47,793 nucleotides of DNA from an uncultured Actinomyces sp. (GTDB lineage Bacteria; Actinomycetota; Actinomycetes; Actinomycetales; Actinomycetaceae). The notes under the pieces were generated by a model. The model was given only the letters and a program-made list of their open reading frames with translations. It searched no databases and was not told the origin of the DNA. The translations under genes and the position numbers were made by a program. The stretch spans positions 1 to 47,793 of the forward strand of contig CALIZH010000006.1 of assembly GCA_938028585.1 (NCBI GenBank), given 5' to 3'. The first letter of the stretch is position 1; each line of letters begins with the position of its first letter. Below are positions 21,721-32,121 of the stretch, piece by piece.

Positions 21721-22353
21721 ATGGCTTTCGAACTGTCTAGGATTATTTCGTCTATCAAGCCTACGGTTAAGGCTATCGACGTGCCCCTGAATACCCAGGA
21801 TGCGGAGCGTTTCGCTCAGTTGGTCGAACTGGCTAAGACCGCGCAGATCGCTGAGGCACCGCTGTCCCGTTCGATTACCGACACTGCCCCTGGTGTCGAG
21901 CTTGAGGAAGAGCTTGAAAAGCTGCGCAAGCAGACGATCACTCTGCGTCTGCGCGCACTGTCGAACAAGGAGCTGTACGTCCTGAAGCGCAAGGTCTGGG
22001 AAGACCCGTTCTTCTCTACGAAGAACAAGAGCGCTGAGGAAAAGGCTGTCATCGAGATCGAGCGCGAGGACCGTCTGATGGAGTACATCGTTTCCCGTAG
22101 CTGTGTTGAAATTACGGATAACGAGACTGGCGAGTCGAAGAATGGTCTGGACGAGGACGAGGCTGCGCAGCTTCGTGGCTATCTGCCTGAGTTCCTGTGG
22201 CAGCAGATTTGCGCTACGTGGAATGATGCTCAGGAGCTTGGAGCTGTGGTATCCGAGGCGATCTCTGACCCTACGTTTCGTGGGGACGGAGCTGAGCAAG
22301 CCGGAGAACCAGTGGATGCTTCTGCTGCTGAAGACGGCGAGAGCGGAGAGTAA
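21721..22353 (+). CDS. Tail assembly chaperone, short form
   Basis: 210 residues, TTGGAG before the ATG. Helical, acidic protein with a coiled-coil region (ELEEELEKLRKQTITLRLRA). Lies before the tape measure gene as the short G-type chaperone. Residues after about 188 are replaced in the frameshift product. Confidence 0.85.
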   Translation: MAFELSRIISSIKPTVKAIDVPLNTQDAERFAQLVELAKTAQIAEAPLSRSITDTAPGVELEEELEKLRKQTITLRLRALSNKELYVLKRKVWEDPFFSTKNKSAEEKAVIEIEREDRLMEYIVSRSCVEITDNETGESKNGLDEDEAAQLRGYLPEFLWQQICATWNDAQELGAVVSEAISDPTFRGDGAEQAGEPVDASAAEDGESGE

Positions 22354-22744
22354 GCCTCCGACACTGTTTACAGGCGCGCACGGCATGTTTGCTCGGGTTG
22401 CGCCTGTGTGGATTGGTGATGAGCTTGACTCGGAGCCGATAGATCAAACTGAATACACTAACTTGGACCTGGCTTTGGCTGCGGGTTATCAGTATTATCT
22501 CGATAGTCTATGTACCAAGTGTGGTACGCCGCTTTGGTATGGGCGTAGTGAGCATAGTGCAATTGAGTTCCATGTTGAGACATCGACGTGTTATTCGTGT
22601 GCTGAGCTTGATCGTCATCGTGAGCACGCGAAGGAAACCAAGCCGGGTGAAAGCACATACACGGTGATGGGCACTGTCGAATACTCGGACGGTACGAAAG
22701 AGCCGTTGCCTTCACCTCTTGAAGCGCTTGAGCAAGTTAGGTAG
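21721..22744 (+). CDS. Tail assembly chaperone, frameshift long form
   Basis: Two overlapping frames: 21721-22353 and an open frame to 22744 without its own start. Joining needs a +1 (or -2) shift. GGGG at 22282-22285 begins exactly on a codon (188), so a glycine tRNA could move from GGG to GGG by +1; reading then continues at 22286 as TELSKPENQW. The product would be 340 residues. The extension ends in a four-cysteine zinc ribbon (CTKCG... CYSCAE). The slip site is inferred from sequence. Confidence 0.65.
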
Positions 22745-22745
22745 G

Positions 22746-22790
22746 AAAAGTCCCTGGTATCATTGAAGTGGTATCAGGGACTTTTCTTTT
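22746..22790 (+). terminator. Hairpin before tape measure gene
   Basis: AAAAGTCCCTG/CAGGGACTTTT (22746-22756/22775-22785), perfect over 11 bp, followed by CTTTTT. Likely partial terminator lowering tape measure dosage. Confidence 0.75.
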
Positions 22791-22801
22791 TAGGAGTTAA
22801 G

Positions 22802-25800
22802 GTGGCAGACGAGTCAATCAAGATCGACATTGACGTTAACGCTGCTGGGGCAGATAAGGCGGCACAGAGCATTGGTGCTCTGGAAAAGCAGATTGGTTCG
22901 CTTCAGAGTGCTGTCGCTTCTCTGAAGGCACCTTCTGGTCGTGGCGGTACTGTTCTTGATTCTTTGCAGCTTGACAGCTCGAAGGTCAAGAATATGCGCG
23001 ATTCTGCATCTGCGCTGAAGTCGGTTGCGGACGCGCTTGGCTCGTTGAATAAGGCTGCTGGGGACGCTAGTAAGGCTGATTTGTCGGCGGGTGTCGATAA
23101 GGCTGTTTCGGCGTATCGACAGTTCATCCGTGAGACTCGCACGATGAACAGCTTGAGCAAGGACCATATCGCTAAGCTGAAGGATACTGCCTCGGCTATG
23201 CGTGAGGTGGCTTCTGCGTCTAATGCTATGGCTGAGGCTGAGAATAAGGCGAAGAAGGCTCAGGCTCAACTGAATCAGTCGCAGGCGCGTAAGACTGAGG
23301 CACAGGCTGAGAAGTTGCGTGCGCAGGCTTCTGTGAAGCGTGAGGATAATGCTCTTCCTTTGCAGCGGCAGAAGGGCCGTGACGAGCGGAACCTTGTGCG
23401 GGCGAAGGGCAATGAGGCTGCGCGTCTTGCTGAGATTCAGTCTACGTCTCGTCTTGCTGAGGTTGAGGCGCGCATGGCTGCTTCGACAGTCGCGGCTGAG
23501 GCTAAGCGTGAGGCTGCTGTCGCTAGTGCGTCTGCTCGTATTGGTGCTGCCCGTGAGGCTGAAGCTGCTCGCACTGAGCGTGCGCGTATTCGTGAGGAAG
23601 AGCTGACTAAGCGTACTGCTATTCGTTCTGATGCGAGTAATGCTCGCGCTAATGCTCGTATGAGTGAGCACGCTATTGAGAACGCTCGTTATGCTGCTCG
23701 TGACATGGCCGTGTATTACGGCGCTATTACCGCTGGCATTGGTCGTGTGGTGTCGTCTGCTGCTCAGGCTGGTATTGCGCAGGAGCGCGCATTTGCTGAT
23801 GTGGAGCGTACCGCTCAAGGTACGACGCAGAGTTTGAATGAGCTGAAGAAGTCTTACACTGAGCTTTCTACGACGACTACTACGTCGTTTGCTGATCTGT
23901 CGAAGATTGGCACGCTTGGTGCGCAGATGAACATTCCGACTAACCAGCTCAAGGACTTCACGAAGGCTGTCGCTGAGTTCTCTACCGTGACGGGCATGGA
24001 GGTCGAGTCTGCAACTACCGCGTTTGGTCGTTTCGGTCAGATGATGGGCGGCTTGCAGGAGTCCGCTAAGGGCAAGGGCGACGGCTACGCGGTTCTGGCT
24101 AACCAGATTGCTGATCTTGGTGCGAAGTCGGTTGCGACTGAGCCTGAGATCGCTAACATGGCCGTGTCTATTGCAGCCCAGGGTAAGTCGGCTGGCTTCA
24201 CTCAGAATGAGATTCTCGCCCTGTCGTCTACGTTGTCGTCGCTCGCTATTCCGAAGGAATGGGCGCGCGGTTCGCTTCAGCGTATCTTTAACTCGATCAA
24301 TGCGGCTGCTGCTGATGGTGGTGAAAAGATGCACACCTACGCTCAGGCTGTCGGCGTGACTGATGCTGAGTTCCAGAAGTTGTGGCGTGACGACCCGAAT
24401 AAGGTGTTCCAGGGCATCTTGCAGAACCTTGCGGGTATCAGCGATAAGGTGGAGAAGGCTCAGGCGATTAAGGACTTGGGCTTCAAGAACGTGCGTGACG
24501 TTGAATTGCTGTCGCGTATGTCGAACAGTGTCGGTCTGTATGTGGAGCAGCTGAAGGAAGCTGAGGCGGCTTCTAAGGGTACGACGTTCATTGATGAGTC
24601 GATGGGCATCATCATGGACACTATGGCTGCGAAGGTTGAGGCTTTCCAGCACGCCTTGCAGAACGCGGGAGCGGCTATGAACTCTAGCTTCATGGTTCCG
24701 TTCAAGCTGCTGATTTCTACTGCGACAGGTATCGTTAACGCTTTCGCTAAGTTGCCTGCCCCTATTCAGGCGTTTGTTGGTGCGCTCGCGGCTGTGGCGA
24801 CAGTGCGTGTTGGGTTGTTGGCTACGAAGGCTGCGGCTGTGTCGATGTCTGCTACGTATTTGCAGATGGGTAATCGTATGCGTCAAGCGACAGGTGATGC
24901 GAGTTTGACGTGGGGTACTGTGTGGAAGGCTGTGAACCAGGCTCGAACGGCTACGGTCGCTTACGACAGTACGCTTGCGGCTAATGTGGCTACTGCTAAT
25001 GCGGCTGCTGCGGCTAACCAGAGGCTTGCTGCTGCGGATAATGCGGTGGCTGCTGCGGCTGGTAAGGCTGCGGCTGCTAAGGGTGCTCAGGCTGCTGCGT
25101 CTGCGGTTTCTACTGGTGCTTCTGTGGCTTCTGGCGCTGGTCAGGCTGTGGGCGCGCTGTCTAAGCTGTCGTCGGTTGGCTCTGGCCTCATGGCTATGTT
25201 TGGTGGCCCGTGGGGTATTGCTATCTCGGCTGGCTTGTCGCTCGTGTCTGTCGGCGCTACGTACTTGGGTGATGCTTTCCAGGAGTCGTCGGCTAAGGCT
25301 GACGAGTTTAAGAACGCTGTGGGTGGTTCTTCGGCTATTCTGAACGCTTTGGCTCAGGATACGAAGGAAGTTGGTAACGGCACGCAGACTGGCTTTGTGG
25401 AGCTGAACGCAACTATTGAACAGAATGGTGAAGTTCTGACAGCCAACGGTCAGGCGCTCGGTTACTACGTGGATAAGTCCGGCCAGGTTGTTCAGGCTAC
25501 TCACGAGCAGGCTGCGGCTATGGGTTACTCTACCTTGAAGATTGGTGAGCATACTCAAGCGTTGATTATGGATGCTGTTCAAGGCTCTGACGCTTTCAAG
25601 GGCATGTCGAAGGAAACCAAGCAGGCTCTTGTCGATATGGGCTTCTCGTATCAGAAGTACATCAAACTCGCGTCTACGTCTGAAGCTCAGGGCGGTGGTC
25701 AGGCGGCTGCTGATGCCTATGTGAATGGTTATATTGAGCAGATTAAGGCTCGCAAGGCTGACGCTGTTAACGCTGTTAACCAGACGGTTGTTGACACTGG

Positions 25801-28042
25801 TACCATGAATGGTACTGGCGGCGGCAATGCTGCTGCTAACCAGAAGCGTGCTGATGCTGCAAAGCCGTACAACCAGCAGATCGAGGCTCTGGAAGGCTTG
25901 AAGTCTAAGACTGAGGGTGTCGGTGGCGCTATGCGTGATGCCCTGAATGACGCGATTCTTTTCGGCCAGGGTGTCGAAGAGACGGGCGACGCAGCAGAAG
26001 GGGCTGGCCTGAAGATCGGTGATGCTAAGGGCGAGTTTCATAGCATGGCCGAGGCTATCCGCTCTGTGCTTGATGAGATGTTCTCTTCGACAGATGCGGC
26101 TGCCGCTCTCGATTCGTCGTTGCAGCAGGTGTACGAGTCGATGCAGGAGCACGGCACGTCGATGGACCCGAACAGTCCGGACGGCCAGGCGAACATTGCT
26201 GCTATCTCGGACTACTTCGAGAAGATGGGCAATGCCGCTGCTGCTGGTATCGAGGAAATGGGACTGACTGGTGAAGAGGCGTACCAGTACGCCCAGCAGT
26301 CAATCCAAGACACTATCGACTTCCTTGCTGCCCAGGGCTTCGACATGAGCCAATTCCAGCAGCAACGAGACACTATGGCCGCAATTATTGCTCAGCCATA
26401 CCAGTCTGGCGAGGTTGACCATTCTGCTACGGATGCGTCGCTTGGTCAGATGGTCGATAACGCGGCTCAGGCTGTGTCGCAGGCTCAAGGTTTCCTTGGC
26501 AAGGTGCAGGCTATCTGGAACTCCATCCAGTCGTACATGGGTCTGATTGGTGGGGCGAAGTCTAAGACGGGTAAGGGTTCATACACTCCGGGACAGAAGT
26601 CCAAGATTCGTATGCCAACCTTTGCTAACCGTAACAATGGTGCGTCGGCGTTTAGCGGCAACAACTTCAGGGCTAAGCCTTCTCGCTCCGGTGGTGGAGG
26701 CGGTGGCCGTTCGCCTCGTTCCGGTGGAGGCGGCGGTGCGGGCCGTGCAAAGAAGGAAACGAAGACTGCTGCTGAGCTTTTCGAGGACTTCCTTAGTCGC
26801 TTGAAGTCTGCGCTCGATAAGGCGTTGTCTACGTGGTGGCGCTCTACGACTGCTCAGGACAACTACCGTAAGGGTCTGAACAGCCTGAAGAAGGATGTTG
26901 AGGGCACGACGAAGAAGATCACTGATCTTCGTAAGGAGAATGAAAAGCTTGCGTCGGATATGCGTAAGAACCAGCAGGAACTTCATGACGCTGAGTTCTT
27001 CCATGCTGTCGCTGTGAAGTATGGTGACACGGAGCGTGCGCAGTCTACTCAGGTTGATATTGACGAGGCTAAGCAAAAGATCAGTGAAGGCCAGTCGAAG
27101 ATTGCGGACAACGACAAGGAGATCGCAACTCTTCAGGCTGGGCAGTTTGCACTGAAGGGCTACACGGAGGCGGCTATCGCTAACCGTGAGGCTTTGCGGT
27201 CGTTGCAGTCTCAGATGATTGGTTTGATTGAGGCGTATGCTGCTGCCGGTCATTCGACACAGGAGATCGAGGCGTACACGCAATCGCTGAAGCGTCAGTT
27301 TATTGAGCAGGTTACTCAGCTTGGGTTCAACCAGGGTGAAGTGACTGAGCTTGCTGGCGCGTTTGATAGCTTGACTTCGACAATTGGGCAGGTTCCTCGT
27401 GATGTGAGGGAAAACGTGACGGATAACGGCACTGTCGCTTCGACACAGGGTGCCATTGATTCGTTGCACGCTGACCCTGTGACGGTTCCCGTTCAGCCAA
27501 GTCAGCGTGAGATCAACGTCAGGGTCAGGTACCAGATTGATGAGGCATCCTACAACGCTGCGCGTCATGCTGCATGGATGAATCCGCTGGGTAGTCAGAA
27601 CCGTACTGTTCGTACCCGTTCTGGTAGGAACATCGGAACTATGTATACAGGTGGTTTACTGTCGAGCGCGAACTCTCTGCCTGGTTTCGCAGGTGGTGGC
27701 TTGTTGCCTGGTCGTCCCCCGGCTAACCCGAAGGCCGACAACCTCATGGCTACGGACGGCAAGGGTATGTTCCGCGTTCGTAGCGGCGAGTACGTGATTT
27801 CTCAGCCCGCTGTCGATTTCTACGGCAAGAACTTCATGAACGCCTTGAACACGATGCAAGTGCCCGTGTCGGCTGGTGGTGTCTATGCTATGGGTGGTAG
27901 CTCTGATCTTGTTACAATTAACCCAGCACAGTTTAATCAGTTGGTGAAGGCTGTTTCTACGGCTGTCGTCCTTGATGGTCGTGCAATTAGCCAGAGCATC
28001 GACAATGGGAATATGAGGACAGGGAATCGTGGTGTCTACTAG
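22802..28042 (+). CDS. Tape measure protein
   Basis: 1746 residues from GTG 22802, set by TAGGAG upstream. Sets tail length: at about 0.15 nm per residue this predicts roughly 260 nm. N-terminal 300 residues are Ala/Lys/Glu-rich coiled coil; hydrophobic segments lie near 653-676 and 796-820; a Gly-Arg linker (GGGGGGRSPRSGGGGG) near 1298; a second coiled coil near 1340-1450. No peptidase or lytic transglycosylase motif seen. Confidence 0.95.
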   Translation: MADESIKIDIDVNAAGADKAAQSIGALEKQIGSLQSAVASLKAPSGRGGTVLDSLQLDSSKVKNMRDSASALKSVADALGSLNKAAGDASKADLSAGVDKAVSAYRQFIRETRTMNSLSKDHIAKLKDTASAMREVASASNAMAEAENKAKKAQAQLNQSQARKTEAQAEKLRAQASVKREDNALPLQRQKGRDERNLVRAKGNEAARLAEIQSTSRLAEVEARMAASTVAAEAKREAAVASASARIGAAREAEAARTERARIREEELTKRTAIRSDASNARANARMSEHAIENARYAARDMAVYYGAITAGIGRVVSSAAQAGIAQERAFADVERTAQGTTQSLNELKKSYTELSTTTTTSFADLSKIGTLGAQMNIPTNQLKDFTKAVAEFSTVTGMEVESATTAFGRFGQMMGGLQESAKGKGDGYAVLANQIADLGAKSVATEPEIANMAVSIAAQGKSAGFTQNEILALSSTLSSLAIPKEWARGSLQRIFNSINAAAADGGEKMHTYAQAVGVTDAEFQKLWRDDPNKVFQGILQNLAGISDKVEKAQAIKDLGFKNVRDVELLSRMSNSVGLYVEQLKEAEAASKGTTFIDESMGIIMDTMAAKVEAFQHALQNAGAAMNSSFMVPFKLLISTATGIVNAFAKLPAPIQAFVGALAAVATVRVGLLATKAAAVSMSATYLQMGNRMRQATGDASLTWGTVWKAVNQARTATVAYDSTLAANVATANAAAAANQRLAAADNAVAAAAGKAAAAKGAQAAASAVSTGASVASGAGQAVGALSKLSSVGSGLMAMFGGPWGIAISAGLSLVSVGATYLGDAFQESSAKADEFKNAVGGSSAILNALAQDTKEVGNGTQTGFVELNATIEQNGEVLTANGQALGYYVDKSGQVVQATHEQAAAMGYSTLKIGEHTQALIMDAVQGSDAFKGMSKETKQALVDMGFSYQKYIKLASTSEAQGGGQAAADAYVNGYIEQIKARKADAVNAVNQTVVDTGTMNGTGGGNAAANQKRADAAKPYNQQIEALEGLKSKTEGVGGAMRDALNDAILFGQGVEETGDAAEGAGLKIGDAKGEFHSMAEAIRSVLDEMFSSTDAAAALDSSLQQVYESMQEHGTSMDPNSPDGQANIAAISDYFEKMGNAAAAGIEEMGLTGEEAYQYAQQSIQDTIDFLAAQGFDMSQFQQQRDTMAAIIAQPYQSGEVDHSATDASLGQMVDNAAQAVSQAQGFLGKVQAIWNSIQSYMGLIGGAKSKTGKGSYTPGQKSKIRMPTFANRNNGASAFSGNNFRAKPSRSGGGGGGRSPRSGGGGGAGRAKKETKTAAELFEDFLSRLKSALDKALSTWWRSTTAQDNYRKGLNSLKKDVEGTTKKITDLRKENEKLASDMRKNQQELHDAEFFHAVAVKYGDTERAQSTQVDIDEAKQKISEGQSKIADNDKEIATLQAGQFALKGYTEAAIANREALRSLQSQMIGLIEAYAAAGHSTQEIEAYTQSLKRQFIEQVTQLGFNQGEVTELAGAFDSLTSTIGQVPRDVRENVTDNGTVASTQGAIDSLHADPVTVPVQPSQREINVRVRYQIDEASYNAARHAAWMNPLGSQNRTVRTRSGRNIGTMYTGGLLSSANSLPGFAGGGLLPGRPPANPKADNLMATDGKGMFRVRSGEYVISQPAVDFYGKNFMNALNTMQVPVSAGGVYAMGGSSDLVTINPAQFNQLVKAVSTAVVLDGRAISQSIDNGNMRTGNRGVY

Positions 28043-28973
28043 GGGTTGTGAAACTCGCGAGGTTTGTTTCGGTGTTGGTAATGATGTTATCGAGTGGTTT
28101 CCGGCACCAGATGAGTCGCCCGTTTCGACTAATGTTCATTCGGGCGACTCGCAGCGCCTTTTGAATGGGCTTGCCTACATGGGTGGTTCTGTGTATGGTG
28201 GTAAGCATTATGAGCTGTCGTGGTCATTCTTGAATCGTGAGCAGGCTGATCTGTTCCGCAAGTTGTTCATGAATCGTACGGGTGAATGGGTGTCATATGC
28301 TGACCCGTTTGCGTTTAATAACTTGCTGTCTCCCTTGATGGGGTTGCCGTACCTGCATTACCATGTTGGCTCGCCGTTTGCTTTTAATGATTGGGGCAAG
28401 CAGGCGCTGTTCCCAACGAAGGCTCTTGATAGCACTACAGGGCACCCGGGTGTGATCTTGAAGCCTAACATGCTGAACATGCATAATAAGTTTTATAGCC
28501 GTGATGAGCGCCTTAATGGGCACGAAACGACACTGTCATTAAGCAAGCCTGGTGAGTACACTGAGCGTGTTGTTATCCCTAAAGGTTGGTATGGGACTTT
28601 CTTTGCGAAGGGTGATGTGGATGGTAAGCGTCCATTTGAGTGGAGCTTTAACCGTGTTGACAGTGGTGGTTTGCCTACACATGTTCAGACCTCGTTGAAG
28701 AACAGGGTTTTCGGTTTTGGCGATGGTATCTGGGAGATTACGATGAAGCCTCTCGAAGAAGGTCATCTTGCGTGGGCTGGCTTGAGGTTGTCGAAATACC
28801 CTATGAATAACGAGGACCTTACTAACTTTAGACCAACTGAGTATGAGTACTCTTATCCGGCTGGTGGGGGCAATCTTCAGGTTGTCCCTGGTTCAGCTAA
28901 TTTGGTGACTGTTAATAACTATCGTGGACATTTTACGGCTTCTGTGACGTTGGAGGAGGTTTACTCATGGTGA
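28029..28973 (+). CDS. Distal tail protein
   Basis: 314 residues; GTG at 28029 or the next GTG. Overlaps the tape measure by 14 bases. The N-terminal part, including YELSWSFLNREQADLFRKLF, fits the siphovirus Dit family that forms the ring at the tail tip. Confidence 0.78.
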   Translation: MVSTRGCETREVCFGVGNDVIEWFPAPDESPVSTNVHSGDSQRLLNGLAYMGGSVYGGKHYELSWSFLNREQADLFRKLFMNRTGEWVSYADPFAFNNLLSPLMGLPYLHYHVGSPFAFNDWGKQALFPTKALDSTTGHPGVILKPNMLNMHNKFYSRDERLNGHETTLSLSKPGEYTERVVIPKGWYGTFFAKGDVDGKRPFEWSFNRVDSGGLPTHVQTSLKNRVFGFGDGIWEITMKPLEEGHLAWAGLRLSKYPMNNEDLTNFRPTEYEYSYPAGGGNLQVVPGSANLVTVNNYRGHFTASVTLEEVYSW

Positions 28974-30769
28974 TGCAGGCTATTGGCTTCACTAACAATA
29001 AGCTGACTGGCTGGTCTGTCGTTGAGGATGCTGTCTCTCTTGATCGTGATTCTACGACTGGTGGCTTTTCTGAGTATTCTCTTGAGGGCGCTGGGTATGT
29101 TGAGGCTTCGGGTGTGATGTTCAAGGAGATCATGCTCGATAGTCCCGTCTTTGGCCGTACTCACGCATTTGTCCGCTCGATTACAAACACTCCTTGGTCG
29201 TGGTCGGCTACGCTTAATGACCCATTCTACCGTCTTGACGTGACTGCCAGTGTGTCTCACCTTAAACATGTACCTATTGATAAGGTTGTTGCACATGTGT
29301 TTAAGGCGGCTGGTGCTACACCACCAAAGGTGTATATCGCTAAGTCTACGTCGTATGAGCAAAACCCGTTTCTGGCATTAAATAGCGGAACTAATGCTTT
29401 TACGTTCATTTTTCCTGGGGGTAAGGGAAATCTGTGGACTATCCTCAAGAGTTTCCTTTCTGCGAATAATTATCAGATTACCTGGATTTATGACACTATT
29501 GTCCTTTTTGAGAACCATACTGTACTGACGAGGTTCCAGGGACACACAGCCGATTATTCGCTTCAATGGGCTGTTAGTGAGCCATTCTCACATATTGAGT
29601 GTACTTACTACCCACCTACTCGTAGGTGGCTTACTTCAGATTATCCTTCGGGCCATAAGGAGAACGGTGACCCACGTGTTGCTGGCGAGGATGTCATCTC
29701 TACAGTTTATCCTCAGCCATCTGATAACAAGACAGATGTAGAAGTTATCAAGGATGCTGAGGTTATGTCAGTAGAAGCAGGCGAGACGAAAGAGTTTATC
29801 CTTGAGATTCAAGGTACTCTCGACTACATCTACTCTCAGCCTGAGTGCGTTATGCCATCCAAGATTGTTCCTTGGCTGAATATTCGCTATACTGAGGGTG
29901 CCAACGGTGAAGTATTTGCTCGCTCTGTTTACTGTGTCGTTGGTAAGGATAACAAGCCAATCACTCCTGCGCAGTGGCGTGCTGAAGGCGGCTCCCTTAA
30001 GGTTGAGAAGGGTGATGAGGCTAATCAGATCAAGGTGACTGTGACGGGCATGTCTAATGAACGTCTCGCACCGTTCCGTATTGCTGAGTCAGATGGCCAG
30101 AACGACTACTGCTCCCTACGTATTCATGGACACGCTTACTTGTGTGAACATGAAACAATCACGTTCTACACCGGCTATCCATACAAAACGGAACCACTAA
30201 AGATCGACAGTATGAATATCACGAACAAGACACAGGCATATGATGCGTGTGTCTATGCCGCACAAAAGGCTTTCGGTTATTCCGCTGAGTTGGAGTGGAC
30301 AGGCAAGCCACCCTTGCATGAGGCATACACCAATGTTGTGTATGACTTCGAGCGTGAGCCTGTGTACCTGTCTGATGTCAATGCTTTTACTGGCGCACCG
30401 TTGCCTGAGAAGGCTGCTGAGAAGTGGCCTCGGGGTACGACCATGAAGAAGATTATGGACGACTTGTTAGAGTTCACGAAGAATAAGGCAGTCGTCTCTA
30501 ACCAGCAGGTGTTTGGACGTATTGCTGGTACGACAGCTGTGTACGATGCGTTCACGTGGCACATTCAATCAGCTTCGTATGATGAGTCAAGTGTGAAGGC
30601 TTCGTGTGAGGCGCTTACGAGGGTGTCGGATGTTGCTACAATATTTGATAGGCCGCGAGTGGCCGACTACCCGCTTGAGCGTGGTATGACGCTTCGGGAG
30701 CTGACATTGAAGGGAGTAAGCCATAGTGAAGCACAATCTGCCCCAGCCGTCGCAGGCATGGGGAAGTAG
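28967..30769 (+). CDS. Minor tail protein, tail hub candidate
   Basis: 600 residues, start overlapping the distal tail stop. Beta-rich; position after Dit suggests the tail-associated hub that binds the adhesion protein. No enzyme motif recognised. Its 3' end overlaps the next gene by 44 bases. Confidence 0.72.
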   Translation: MVMQAIGFTNNKLTGWSVVEDAVSLDRDSTTGGFSEYSLEGAGYVEASGVMFKEIMLDSPVFGRTHAFVRSITNTPWSWSATLNDPFYRLDVTASVSHLKHVPIDKVVAHVFKAAGATPPKVYIAKSTSYEQNPFLALNSGTNAFTFIFPGGKGNLWTILKSFLSANNYQITWIYDTIVLFENHTVLTRFQGHTADYSLQWAVSEPFSHIECTYYPPTRRWLTSDYPSGHKENGDPRVAGEDVISTVYPQPSDNKTDVEVIKDAEVMSVEAGETKEFILEIQGTLDYIYSQPECVMPSKIVPWLNIRYTEGANGEVFARSVYCVVGKDNKPITPAQWRAEGGSLKVEKGDEANQIKVTVTGMSNERLAPFRIAESDGQNDYCSLRIHGHAYLCEHETITFYTGYPYKTEPLKIDSMNITNKTQAYDACVYAAQKAFGYSAELEWTGKPPLHEAYTNVVYDFEREPVYLSDVNAFTGAPLPEKAAEKWPRGTTMKKIMDDLLEFTKNKAVVSNQQVFGRIAGTTAVYDAFTWHIQSASYDESSVKASCEALTRVSDVATIFDRPRVADYPLERGMTLRELTLKGVSHSEAQSAPAVAGMGK

Positions 30770-31334
30770 CATCGACAGGCGGGTTGCATACCTAGAGAAT
30801 GACATGACCTTGATGAAAAGCAAGGTCAACAATTCTTATGATGCAGTTAGTGCGTTGACTGCATCACGCGCCGCTAATGGTGTTGCACAGCCGTTCTATG
30901 AAGAGAAGATCGTTTACCAGCCAGGTGGGCATGACGGAATTGGTGGCTATGAGGACTTGTGGAAAGTGCCGCTTGACTGGGGTAACGCAGGTTCATTCAT
31001 GCAGCTGTCGATCACAGGCTACATGTATATGCCTCTAAGAGACATTAACTTGGATAACTACACACAGCCCCAGGTGATCATTGGTGTACGAGACAATCAG
31101 AACAACGAGCGTAGACTGGTTAGTTATGCGAGCACTATTGTAGAGCGTATAAATAACAGTACTCGGTACGCACTATCAAGTGGGCTGTCGTTCACGATGG
31201 TTGTTGACTTCGACAGGTTTCAGTACGGAAGTGCCTTTGTCGGTGTCCAAGGTATATCAGGCACCCCGCGTTACATCAACAATCATGACAGCCGCGCATA
31301 TTTGTCCGTTCAACTTTCAGGAGTAAGGTACTAA
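30726..31334 (+). CDS. Minor tail protein
   Basis: 202 residues, GTG start with AAGGGAG upstream. A short helical N terminus (SSIDRRVAYLENDMTLMKSK) that may trimerise, then a beta domain. Likely tail-tip appendage. Confidence 0.65.
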   Translation: MKHNLPQPSQAWGSSIDRRVAYLENDMTLMKSKVNNSYDAVSALTASRAANGVAQPFYEEKIVYQPGGHDGIGGYEDLWKVPLDWGNAGSFMQLSITGYMYMPLRDINLDNYTQPQVIIGVRDNQNNERRLVSYASTIVERINNSTRYALSSGLSFTMVVDFDRFQYGSAFVGVQGISGTPRYINNHDSRAYLSVQLSGVRY

Positions 31335-31335
31335 C

Positions 31336-32010
31336 ATGGGTCAACTCAACGAACAGGGTATTTGGAATTACAGCGATAATGATATTGTCCAGACATGGCC
31401 AGTCTTTATGAACCTCGGGTTCAACTCTGTCTCTGACGTTGTGAAGCAGCTTCAGAAGGGCCGTGTCATTATTGCTAACAATGCGAGTGATTATGACTCT
31501 AAGCTGACTGCTATCCGCAAGGCCGGTGGTGGTCAATTTGATGTACTGGTGTACCGTAAGGACACCAAGGAGCTTCTTATCAACGTGAACGGCCAGCTCA
31601 CTAAGATTTGGGGTGGGGCTGTCGAAACGGATTACGTGAACGAAAATGCGACATTTTCAACCTATAAGCGCTATACTGCTGATGGGGCCGCTGCACGTGT
31701 TAGCCGTAATGTTCGCTTGCCGAAGGCCGGACTCTGGCTGATCTCAGGTCAGATCACGATCACTAACGACGTTGACGCTAACGGAGCTTACATCGACGTT
31801 TTTATGACGGTTGATGGCAAGGAACACAACGTAGGGGTGTTCAACACCTACAACCACAACAGGAACGTCATGTTCGTTCACTTAGGACCAATTGCTAAGT
31901 ACGTTGACACACCCGGCAAGGAAGTGTCCGTATCGGCGCGGATTTCTGTAAACCAGAACGTGAACATCGGCTGGGGCGGTCTTACTATCCAGGCGACAAA
32001 GATCGGCTAG
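31336..32010 (+). CDS. Minor tail protein, receptor-binding candidate
   Basis: 224 residues, AGGAG before the ATG. The last gene of the virion block. C-terminal domain (about 100-224) has the strand pattern of a C1q/TNF-like jelly roll: NATFSTYKRY, GLWLISGQITI, IDVFMTVDGKEHNVG, VSVSARISVNQN. Such domains end many phage receptor-binding proteins. Confidence 0.65.
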   Translation: MGQLNEQGIWNYSDNDIVQTWPVFMNLGFNSVSDVVKQLQKGRVIIANNASDYDSKLTAIRKAGGGQFDVLVYRKDTKELLINVNGQLTKIWGGAVETDYVNENATFSTYKRYTADGAAARVSRNVRLPKAGLWLISGQITITNDVDANGAYIDVFMTVDGKEHNVGVFNTYNHNRNVMFVHLGPIAKYVDTPGKEVSVSARISVNQNVNIGWGGLTIQATKIG

Positions 32011-32077
32011 TGTGCTAGACTAGACCACGACAGTTAACCACCTCGTGCGGGTGCTGCGACTGTTGGGTGTGGCACAG

Positions 32078-32119
32078 AAAACCCCTCTGCTAGTTCTCCT
32101 TTCCTAGCAGAGGGGTTTT
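32078..32119. terminator. Bidirectional terminator between convergent blocks
   Basis: Perfect 16-bp repeat, AAAACCCCTCTGCTAG and complement (32078-32093/32104-32119), 10-nt loop, A/T ends on both sides. Separates virion genes from the leftward replication genes. Confidence 0.92.
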
Positions 32120-32121
32120 CG

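Noticed and set aside
22814..26152. 1112-residue open frame on the minus strand inside the tape measure gene
   Set aside because: Ser/Arg/Leu-rich translation typical of an antisense shadow of an alanine-rich coding frame; no ribosome site and the + strand gene is certain.
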